Source of the DNA: Prevotella melaninogenica ATCC 25845
Lineage (GTDB): Bacteria; Bacteroidota; Bacteroidia; Bacteroidales; Bacteroidaceae
Length of the DNA: 64,000 bases
Direction: 5' to 3'
NCBI RefSeq assembly: GCF_000144405.1
Contig: NC_014371.1
Location: 806,001 to 870,000, forward strand
Of the stretch, positions 54,634-60,988 are shown piece by piece (within the stretch, counting starts at the first letter, position 1; every line of letters starts with the position of its first letter). The translations under genes and the position numbers were made by a program. The notes beneath the pieces are model-generated. The model had not been told where the DNA came from and searched no databases. It was given only the letters and a program-made list of their open reading frames with translations.

Positions 54634-54982
54634 ATGGAAGAATATAGTTTTGCTTTTAATAGAGTTACCCATTGTTTGCTTTTTAGCATTATTTACATTG
54701 GATGCCCATTCTAGTTTGCTAGCATATAAAGAGCATCCATGGTCAATTTTCATGCAGAGGTTAATATTTGCTTCTGCCCCCATATTAATTGTCGAAATTC
54801 TTATATTTTTTTTTATAAATTTGATTTTCATGTCATTATCTAAGAAAGAAATATATAAAGGTGTCGTCACTAAAAGTTTTTTTTATAAAACATATTTTAT
54901 ATTTATTATTAATGGTTCTCATGGTACTCTTCATGAAGTTATTAATATTCGATTATTGTTAATGGTGAAAAAACTTCCTTAG
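54614..54982 (+). CDS. Putative integral-membrane immunity protein for cassette 6
   Basis: A 122-aa hydrophobic protein with about two to three membrane helices (IVLLLIELPIVCFLALFTL, LIFASAPILIVEILIFFFINLIF). It starts within the end of the lipase-like tip gene. A membrane inhibitor for a lipid-attacking toxin would be sensible. The C-terminal part (VVTKSFFYKTYFIFIINGSHGTLHEVINIRLL) may be altered by the adjacent junction. Confidence 0.55.
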   Translation: MEQKKDKWKNIVLLLIELPIVCFLALFTLDAHSSLLAYKEHPWSIFMQRLIFASAPILIVEILIFFFINLIFMSLSKKEIYKGVVTKSFFYKTYFIFIINGSHGTLHEVINIRLLLMVKKLP

Positions 54983-55029
54983 AGATTCTCTTGATGATAG
55001 TAAAGTGTATTATTCTGGACGTAAATTTG

Positions 55030-55212
55030 AGGTGACAAAGACAGTACGCACAGTATATATATGGTTACATAGACTAATGACACTACGAAAGAAGAGACCT
55101 TCTTCTATCACAGTGACCACTTGGGTTCAACATCTTACATAACAGATGACCACGCTAACATCACCCAGTATGATGCTTACCTACCGTATGGTGAACTGTT
55201 AGTAGATGAGCA
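55030..55212 (+). pseudogene. Rhs core remnants (unit 7), broken
   Basis: Two short Rhs pieces: 55030-55056 matches the VTKTVRTV codons and 55075-55212 reads NDTTKEETFFYHSDHLGSTS to PYGELLVDEH. The stretch between them in the other units is deleted, and the sequence then breaks into an IS1-like fragment. No tip is attached. This is the decayed end of the cassette array. Confidence 0.75.
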
Positions 55213-55347
55213 CATTACAACTCTAATAGTATTATCAAAAGTGGTAAAAGTAGTACAGATAAACAACGCTACCGATGTAAGAATTGCCAGAAGCATTTTA
55301 TTAGTGACTACACATACAAAGCTTATCTTCCTAACATTGATAACTGA
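55213..55347 (+). pseudogene. IS1-like transposase (InsA-type) N-terminal fragment
   Basis: The frame from 55213 reads HYNSNSIIKSGKSSTDKQRYRCKNCQKHFISDYTY and stops at 55347. This is the zinc-ribbon start of an IS1-family InsA-like protein (C-x-x-C usually precedes; here the first Cys pair is lost at the junction with Rhs, the second, CKNC, is intact). Only about 44 codons remain. Confidence 0.55.
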
Positions 55348-55415
55348 CCAAAGAAGGATTGGGCAATCACAGCACGACACTAACGTTGGACATTATGATT
55401 TATCAGCATTCATTC

Positions 55416-55829
55416 TTATTTACTCTCAAGGGATTTTGTTAGTTGTACTGCTTGTTGTTGCAGTCTAATAAGAAGTTGGGAATAGGTTTCGAGTTTGCTG
55501 AGCAGTTGTTGCGCAGTGGCGACAGAATGATAAGTATTGAGGGCTTTCACGGCTTCGTTGTACAGCACACCTATCTTATTAGTCATGGTAACGATTTCGG
55601 AGAGTTTCTCCAAGTGAGGCTCTTTTGCAGGGTCTTGGGTGATGACCTTAAAGGCTTCACCCAAAAGCCTTACTCGGACAAAATCACTTTTCGTTTTTGC
55701 TCCCGACTTTCGGTAGAGTCTGATAAGTTTCTGCTGGTCTTCAGAATTAGGTATCCTGATGTGCCATCTATCCCATCGTGGGCAGGTGGCACATCTGCTG
55801 TCTGGCTTCTTTTGTTTCTGCTTTTTCAT
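55416..55829 (-). CDS. MobC-like mobilization protein, element B
   Basis: A 137-aa basic protein. The N-terminal CATCPRWDRWHIRIPNSEDQQKLIRLYRKSGAKTKSDFVRVRLLG has the ribbon-helix-helix pattern of relaxosome accessory proteins (MobC/BfmB type), and the C-terminus is a long helical region (LEKLSEIVTMTNKIGVLYNEAV). Such proteins help a relaxase open DNA at oriT. The oriT-like repeat lies directly upstream (55862-55927). A relaxase gene would be expected next, but the sequence turns into the IS1/Rhs remnants, so it has been lost. Confidence 0.7.
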   Translation of the reverse strand: MKKQKQKKPDSRCATCPRWDRWHIRIPNSEDQQKLIRLYRKSGAKTKSDFVRVRLLGEAFKVITQDPAKEPHLEKLSEIVTMTNKIGVLYNEAVKALNTYHSVATAQQLLSKLETYSQLLIRLQQQAVQLTKSLESK

Positions 55830-55861
55830 TGTTTTCTAATCACGACTTTGAAGTGATTTAA

Positions 55862-55927
55862 CCCCCTTTCGGGGCAAGGGTCTTTGTGGTACAAACGGCA
55901 GTTTGTGGTACAAAGACACACCTTGCC
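55862..55927. other. Candidate oriT of element B
   Basis: CCCCTTTCGGGG hairpin, then GCAAGGGTCTTTGTGGTAC and, inverted, GGTACAAAGACACACCTTGC around ACAAACGGCAGTTTGT. The same structure is in element A at 18247-18310. It lies directly before the MobC-like gene, the usual place for oriT. Confidence 0.55.
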
Positions 55928-56034
55928 AGTATAAAGAAAGAGATAGTTTGTTATGTTCCATAAAGTACCTTCCTGGGGTGCTTTTGATAGACGAGAGTTC
56001 AAAGTTCAAGAAGTAAGTCAAGAGATAAGTTTAG

Positions 56035-56165
56035 ACTAATTTCTTGACTTACTGACTTTATGAGCTGACATATTTTTGACTAAAGTCAATTTTGACTTAG
56101 GTCGAAACTAATTTCTTGACCAAAGTCATAACTGACCATTTGACTTAAGTCGCGACTGATTTCTT
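56035..56165. repeat. GACTTAAGTC-type palindromic repeat array
   Basis: About six degenerate units of a palindrome related to TTGACTTAAGTCA, spaced by roughly 20-25 bases (for example TTGACTAAAGTCAATTTTGAC, TTGACCAAAGTCA and TTGACTTAAGTCGCGACT), often with ATTTCTTGAC between. It occupies the place of the DUF3408 gene of element A, between the oriT-like repeat and the HTH genes. Confidence 0.65.
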
Positions 56166-56173
56166 AACTTAAC

Positions 56174-56485
56174 TCATAACTTACCTGTTTGCGGTATTGA
56201 ATTATAATACCTTTCAAGCATAGTCTGTATGTCGCTCTGTTTGTAAAGTATCTTCCCTCCGATTTTGTAGAAAGGAAGTATTCCTGCATTTCTGTACTCT
56301 TGGAGCGTACGTGTGCTGAGCCGTAATTGGCTGCAAACCTCCTCACCAGTGAGGTAAACCTCTCCACCCAACATCGGACGGGCTGTGGAGCAATAACGCT
56401 CCAGTTTCTTCAAAGTACCCTCCATCAACTGTGCAAACATCTGCATTTGAGGGTCTTGCTGTGTAATGATTTCTTTATCTTCCAT
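56174..56485 (-). CDS. Second excisionase-like helix-turn-helix protein, element B
   Basis: A 103-aa protein with EDKEIITQQDPQMQMFAQLM, then the HTH EVYLTGEEVCSQLRLSTRTLQEYRNAGILPFYKIGGKILYKQSDI. Close to 17343-17657 of element A, with changes in the recognition helix region (EYRNAGILPFY for DYRDSGTIAYC) that could alter DNA specificity. It lies 20 bp after the first HTH gene. Confidence 0.8.
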   Translation of the reverse strand: MEDKEIITQQDPQMQMFAQLMEGTLKKLERYCSTARPMLGGEVYLTGEEVCSQLRLSTRTLQEYRNAGILPFYKIGGKILYKQSDIQTMLERYYNSIPQTGKL

Positions 56486-56505
56486 AGTTCATTCTGTGTT
56501 TGATT

Positions 56506-56775
56506 TCATTCATTGTTTGCATTCAGTAACTCTGCGATGTCGCTCTCCTTATAATAGCATTTATGTCCAATGATGGAGAAGGGTATTTTACCCGTGTCGC
56601 GATAGGATTGCAGGGTGCGTTTGCTGATGCCGAGCCTGCGGCATACGGCTTCATTGTCGAGCCATTCGTCCGTTTCGGGCGGATTGCCGATGAGTTGTTC
56701 GATACGATGAATAAAGTCTGCAAATTCGGAGTGGTGTCGCTCCCACGCTTTGCGGTCGATGATAATGAGTTTCAT
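56506..56775 (-). CDS. Excisionase-like helix-turn-helix protein, element B
   Basis: An 89-aa protein almost identical to 17066-17335 of element A: KLIIIDRKAWERHHSEFADF, then DEWLDNEAVCRRLGISKRTLQSYRDTGKIPFSIIGHKCYYKESDI. Candidate recombination directionality factor or transfer regulator. First gene of the leftward operon that leads to the MobC-like gene. Confidence 0.8.
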   Translation of the reverse strand: MKLIIIDRKAWERHHSEFADFIHRIEQLIGNPPETDEWLDNEAVCRRLGISKRTLQSYRDTGKIPFSIIGHKCYYKESDIAELLNANNE

Positions 56776-56939
56776 TTCCTTGATTTTGTTTTGATTACTT
56801 TATTGTTACTCGGCAAACGAACTAATATGCAGCCCATTGCCGTACTTATTGAGTGCAAAAGTAAACCCTCGGAAGCACCGCTGCAAGAAATGAGGAAAAG
56901 CAGGGAAATAGAAGGAAGAGAAAAGAAGTTAGTCTGTCA

Positions 56940-57070
56940 ATTTGAAAAGCTCTTAAGCTTTCACCCAAAAGCTCCTAAGCTTTCATTAAAAAGCTCTTAA
57001 GCTTTTAGCAAAAAGCTTATAAGCTTTTTGTAAATTACTTATAAGCTTTTTGTAGAAAGATTATAAACTT
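56940..57070. repeat. AAGCTTATAAGCTT-type palindromic repeat array
   Basis: Five to six units of a degenerate palindrome (AAGCTCTTAAGCTTTCA, AAGCTCCTAAGCTTTCA, AAGCTCTTAAGCTTTTAG, AAGCTTATAAGCTTTTTG, ACTTATAAGCTTTTTG) at a spacing of about 22-25 bases. It lies upstream of the HTH operon of element B and has no counterpart in element A. Confidence 0.7.
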
Positions 57071-57204
57071 TAAGCGCAAAGGCTGGTAGCTTTCCCTATC
57101 AGATTTGGAGCTGTCGCTGAAAAGCTCTTATGTTCTGTATAAGAATGGTATGATTGCGGTAATGAGATGAGGTGCCGGCTCTTTCCTTTTATCACATAGC
57201 AATT

Positions 57205-57295
57205 ATTCTCTCGACAGTTCGATAGTTCGACAAATCGATACGTAGAACTATCGATATATCGTTTTATCGATAGATTATTTTGACGATATATAGTT
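57205..57295. repeat. Palindromic ATCGAT-type repeat cluster, element B
   Basis: The complement of 16745-16832 in element A with only two base differences noticed: TCGACAGTTCGATAGTTCGA, AAATCGATAC, CTATCGATATATCG, TTATCGATAG. Part of the nearly identical control block. Confidence 0.65.
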
Positions 57296-57562
57296 TTGAC
57301 AACAGATAGTCATGACAATAAATTGTACAAACAACAGATAGTCCGTATTATCGTCAGTCCTATCTATTGTTGGTTGTTACGCCTTGCGTCCAAAGAGCCT
57401 GAGTATGCCGTATTCTTGTCGTGCCTATACTCTCTTACGGTAGCCCTGCCCTGCAAGGTTGGGAGAGATGAATACGACCGCACGAATACAGAAAATGGCA
57501 ATACCGCCTTGAAACAGAAAAATCCTGCGGTGGAGATTCTTCTCTCCATCCGCAGGACTTGA
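57296..57562 (+). CDS. Possible small protein in the conserved control block, element B
   Basis: An 88-aa frame with the same first about 63 residues as the 103-aa frame at 16433-16744 of element A (one substitution, A to V), then a different end because of small insertions and deletions before the terminator. Conservation is at the DNA level throughout the block, so coding is unproven. Confidence 0.3.
   Translation: MTTDSHDNKLYKQQIVRIIVSPIYCWLLRLASKEPEYAVFLSCLYSLTVALPCKVGRDEYDRTNTENGNTALKQKNPAVEILLSIRRT
57523..57557 (-). terminator. Rho-independent terminator after DUF1896, element B
   Basis: TCCTGCGG-TGGAGA and TCTCCA-CCGCAGGA arms as in element A; the T-run lies on the minus strand (seen here as AAAA before 57523). 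Confidence 0.75.
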
Positions 57563-57590
57563 CCTTGTCAGGGCAGACAGGCTGCCGTTG

Positions 57591-57598
57591 TACCTTTG
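57591..57598 (+). promoter_or_regulatory. Conserved antisense promoter box at the 3' end of DUF1896, element B
   Basis: TACCTTTG followed by CA, reading towards and antisense to the DUF1896 gene. CTTGTCA lies 23 bases upstream as a possible -33. Same position and sequence as in element A. Confidence 0.4.
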
Positions 57599-57640
57599 CA
57601 CGATAAGAAACGGCATCAGGGGCTTTGCGTGTGCCTTTGC

Positions 57641-58126
57641 TTACAACACCTTCGGGCTTGCTTTCTCCGTCAGTCTGACTGTCGGCAGATTATTGCTCTC
57701 GATGAGCAGCACAATCGTGCCTGTGAGTTCGGTGTAAAGACGGTCGTATTGTCCGCTTGCGGCAAATGTGTCCGTCAAACCGAACTTGTCGAATGTGGCT
57801 TGAACAGCCTTGTTCGACAACAATATGGGTGCGAGCTTCTCTGGGAGCGGAGCAGGCAGTTCCCTCTCAAACTCGTTTTCCAATACAGATACAAGCGTGT
57901 CGTACTTGGAAAAGTGCAAACCTTGATACAATACCTCACTTGCTATGCTCTCTGCTTCGAGGTGCGAAAAACCTTGTGCCACTGCATCGCAGTAGGCAGT
58001 GAGAGCCATGTCTGCTCGTGTGGTGATAAACTCCGTATCTTGCAATCTTTCAGGGTGATGCTCACTCATGTAACTTTTTAATTTCAACTGAAAGTAGGAA
58101 AGTTCCTGTTTGTTGTTCTTTTTCAT
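57641..58126 (-). CDS. DUF1896 family protein, element B
   Basis: A 161-aa protein collinear with 15913-16398 of element A: KKNNKQELSYFQLKLKSYM, FITTRADMALTAYCDAVAQGF, LSNKAVQATFDKFGLTDTF. Unknown function. It follows the two integrase genes with a gap of 60 bp and ends before the antisense promoter and the terminator. Confidence 0.7.
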   Translation of the reverse strand: MKKNNKQELSYFQLKLKSYMSEHHPERLQDTEFITTRADMALTAYCDAVAQGFSHLEAESIASEVLYQGLHFSKYDTLVSVLENEFERELPAPLPEKLAPILLSNKAVQATFDKFGLTDTFAASGQYDRLYTELTGTIVLLIESNNLPTVRLTEKASPKVL

Positions 58127-58186
58127 TTTGTTCTTATTCAGTGTTGATACTTAATGATGATTGTTTAACAGTCTAAGAAAATCATT

Positions 58187-59452
58187 TTATCCTATGCTTG
58201 GCTTTCTTGGCGGACAAACACGCAGGGCCTTTCGCAGTTCCCTTGTGGTGTTGCTACCTATGAGTGGCTGCATTTCCCGTGCAATCTTGCTCTTGCTAAC
58301 CTTTGCATAGAGTTCGGTGGTTGAAATGAAGCGGTGTCCGAGCATCTTACTGACGGTTTCTATCGGCAAGCCGTTCTCCAAACAGATGGTCGTTGCAAAG
58401 GTATGTCGTGCCGTGTGCGAGGTGGCTTCGGTATGAGATGGGAGTCCAGCCTTGATGATGATGTCCCTTATCTTGCGGTTGAAATGGCTATTCGTGGGGA
58501 ACTCACGAAAGAGCAAACCCTCCTTTTGTCCGTCGCTGACAATGGTGAGTATCTCTTCGGCAATGGGCAATAAAGGAACAATGCTTCTGTTCTGAGTTTT
58601 TGTGCGACAGAGCGATATGTACCTGCGCCCATCGTCAAGTGTGTAAACATCGTCCATTCGAAGTTTCTTTAAATCAGAAAAAGCTAACCCCGTAAAACAG
58701 CCCAAGAGGAAGATGAGCCTACAATGGTTGTCCACCGAGCGGTGAGGACGATATGAGAGAAGTTTGTGTAAATCGTCAGAAGTGAGGGCATTGCGCTCGT
58801 AGGTGGGCGTTTCAATGTCTATCAGTTCAAAAGGGTCTTCACGGATATATCGCTCCTGCTGTGCCTTTCTAATAACCTGATGCAGGTGGCGCAGACGGTT
58901 GGAGACGGTGCTCTCCTTGTTTCCTAAGTCACTAAGCATGAACAGACGGTAGCTTTCTATTAGGTCCTTGTCGGCTTCTTTGGGAAGACAATCCTCATTC
59001 CTCCTTGTTTTCAGAAATTGAACAAAGCTCTTCTTGCTGTCCCTAAAAGCCCTGACGGTAGCCTTTCCTATAGTCTTGCCCTGCAATTCCTCCTTACTTT
59101 CGCAGACAGCTTGGTAAATCTCTATGAGTGTCGGTGTGGGCTTGTTTTGATGCAGATACTGCTCTTTGAGGTATTCTGCCGTGATGTAGTTCTCTTCTCT
59201 TAACGTGAGTTCATAGAGTGCGTGAAGTCGTTTATCTATTGAGTCCAGTTGATGATTGACGGCATTCGCTCTGTTAGCTGCCACTTTTATACGTCCTATC
59301 TTTGATTGCCAATCATCGGGAGAGGTGTGCAATCCTGTTGAGAATGAAGCAGACGCACCATTGCAGGTGATACGGCAGCGGATAATGCATTCATTCCTTT
59401 CGCTTGTCTTGCTTCTATCTATATAGAATAGAATTGAAAATGTACTTTTCAT
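58187..59452 (-). CDS. Tyrosine recombinase, second of pair, element B
   Basis: A 421-aa recombinase. The arm-binding domain is KSTFSILFYIDRSKTSERNECIIRCRIT. The catalytic domain shows FTGLAFSDLKKLRMDDV (non-canonical first Arg position), CRTKTQNRSIVPLLP, SHTARHTFATTICLENGLPIETVSKMLGHRFISTTELYAKV with the tyrosine nucleophile. It begins 13 bp after the end-proximal recombinase. Clearly divergent from 14592-15860, which holds the same position in element A. Confidence 0.85.
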   Translation of the reverse strand: MKSTFSILFYIDRSKTSERNECIIRCRITCNGASASFSTGLHTSPDDWQSKIGRIKVAANRANAVNHQLDSIDKRLHALYELTLREENYITAEYLKEQYLHQNKPTPTLIEIYQAVCESKEELQGKTIGKATVRAFRDSKKSFVQFLKTRRNEDCLPKEADKDLIESYRLFMLSDLGNKESTVSNRLRHLHQVIRKAQQERYIREDPFELIDIETPTYERNALTSDDLHKLLSYRPHRSVDNHCRLIFLLGCFTGLAFSDLKKLRMDDVYTLDDGRRYISLCRTKTQNRSIVPLLPIAEEILTIVSDGQKEGLLFREFPTNSHFNRKIRDIIIKAGLPSHTEATSHTARHTFATTICLENGLPIETVSKMLGHRFISTTELYAKVSKSKIAREMQPLIGSNTTRELRKALRVCPPRKPSIG

Positions 59453-59465
59453 TGTTCTTGGACTT

Positions 59466-60704
59466 TTAGTTGATTAAACGATATTGTGCGATGAGAGGGA
59501 GAATCTTCTCCACATCCCGAAAGACACGCTCTGGAGAAGTCTCTGCATACACCTGTGTGGTCTTTATTTGGCTGTGTCCGAGCATTTTCGATACGCTTTC
59601 GATAGACACGCCTTCAGAGAGTGTCATCTGCGATGCGAAGGTATGCCTTGCCATGTGAAAAGTCAGTGTTTTCTGAATACCGCAAAGCCGTGCTATCTTT
59701 TTGAGGTGTATGTTCACCGTATCGCAGCCCGGTATGGGCAGCAGATACCCTTTGGGCGGTTCGTGACGGAACGCCCTTGTATGGATACCCCTGTACCGCT
59801 CGATGATGGCGGATGCTTCGGGCAATAGCGGAATGTGGCATATATTGCCTGTCTTTATTCTCGGCTTTCGTATCCAATCCATATCGGACTCGTGGATGAT
59901 ATGCTCTGCCGTGAGGTGGTACACATCCGTATAAGAAAGACCAGTATAGCACGAAAAGAGAAACATATCCCTTGATACCTGCTCATAGCCTTGCAGTTCG
60001 TTATCGCTTAATGCTGCTATTCTGTTTACTTCCTCCCTTGTGATGTATCGGGGTGTACCCACGTCCCAGCGGATAGAGTGAGCGATGAAAGGATAGATGT
60101 CTATGATGTGCCGTTTGTGTAGGTCCTTGAGTAGGGATGCCAGCATAGTAAGATAACCAGCTGAAGTGTTGAGTTTAAAACCCTTTTCTTTGGCAAAATA
60201 CTCCTCCAAGTCTTTGATAAGGGCAGTATCGGCTTTTTGCACGGGAATATCGTCCACATGGTAGCGATGTCTGAGAAATTTTGCCAGATGCTTACGGAAG
60301 AGCAGCAGACATTTCAGTCTTCTTTCACTGCGGTCTATGCCCACCCGATCACGGAAGCGGTCAATATACTCGTCCGTATGATGCAGCAGTCCCTGCGAAC
60401 CGCTATTCAACCCGAAAATAAGTTCCTTTACCTGCTCTGCCCTTACTGAGACATTAGACTTCTTTAAAAGCATCTCATAAACTTTACAGACGCTTACTTG
60501 CAGTCGGTCAAGTTCGGTGTTTACTGATACGGCTTCGGCACTCTTGCCCACAAGTCTTTGTTTGCGACTGTCCCATAGATTGGGTGTACAGGCGCATTTG
60601 CAACTGAACTGAACCATTGAGCGACCAACGCTGATGCGTCCCATAACGGGACTTTTTCCGTTTTTGTCCTGCGTACCTCTCTTGAGATAGAAAAGCAGCT
60701 TCAT
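59466..60704 (-). CDS. Tyrosine recombinase (CTnDOT-like integrase), first of pair, element B
   Basis: A 412-aa recombinase starting KLLFYLKRGTQDKNGKSPVMGRISVGRSMVQFSCKC, with LWDSRKQRLVGKSAEAVSVN as in the element A protein. The catalytic part is YTGLSYTDVYHLTAEHI, KPRIKTGNICHIPLLP, HMARHTFASQMTLSEGVSIESVSKMLGHSQIKTTQVYAET. It is the closest gene to the right end of element B and is probably the main integrase. Its start is set by the conserved KLLFYLKR beginning. Confidence 0.85.
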   Translation of the reverse strand: MKLLFYLKRGTQDKNGKSPVMGRISVGRSMVQFSCKCACTPNLWDSRKQRLVGKSAEAVSVNTELDRLQVSVCKVYEMLLKKSNVSVRAEQVKELIFGLNSGSQGLLHHTDEYIDRFRDRVGIDRSERRLKCLLLFRKHLAKFLRHRYHVDDIPVQKADTALIKDLEEYFAKEKGFKLNTSAGYLTMLASLLKDLHKRHIIDIYPFIAHSIRWDVGTPRYITREEVNRIAALSDNELQGYEQVSRDMFLFSCYTGLSYTDVYHLTAEHIIHESDMDWIRKPRIKTGNICHIPLLPEASAIIERYRGIHTRAFRHEPPKGYLLPIPGCDTVNIHLKKIARLCGIQKTLTFHMARHTFASQMTLSEGVSIESVSKMLGHSQIKTTQVYAETSPERVFRDVEKILPLIAQYRLIN

Positions 60705-60988
60705 TTTTTCTTTTCCATTGTTTTTTTGCTTGCAAAATTACACTTCTTAGAGGAACTTTGAGTGATGCAAAACATTGATAATGAAAGAGAAAACACCATT
60801 TTAGTTACCACTTTTAGCCGTTCTTTTCCTTTCATCGTTTCTCGAACGATTTGGTAACTGAACTCTTGCTTTTTCACTCCTTTCTTAGCCTATTTCCTTT
60901 GATGCAACTCAATGAGTAAAAAGGCAATATATCCTCTATTTCAATCAGATACGCATTCTTCGCCTTTTCTTGCTTCCAAATCCTATAC
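60705..60988. other. Right end of element B (non-coding, integrase arm region)
   Basis: No gene. Contains the complement of GTTACCAAATCGT (60846-60858), shared with the left end of element A, and a dyad TCGTTTCTCGAACGA next to it. A TTGCAAAATTACA stretch near 60732 is a weak promoter-like sequence in front of the integrase on the minus strand. Confidence 0.45.

Larger units (their letters stand above)
26738..60988. mobile_element. Integrative element B (34 kb) carrying the large Rhs toxin array
   Basis: Bounded by the imperfect repeats at 26726-26737 and 60989-61000 in the helicase gene. Its backbone lies at the right end on the minus strand: two recombinases, DUF1896, the conserved control block, two HTH genes, an oriT-like repeat and a MobC-like gene. 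The order matches element A but in inverted orientation. From 27061 to about 55212 the cargo is an Rhs operon with orphan tip/immunity cassettes. No relaxase gene is present, so it would need help to move between cells. Confidence 0.75.

Noticed and set aside
56035..57300. Repeat arrays considered as a CRISPR
   Set aside because: Units are short degenerate palindromes with no constant repeat and unique spacers of 28-40 bases, and no cas genes are present.
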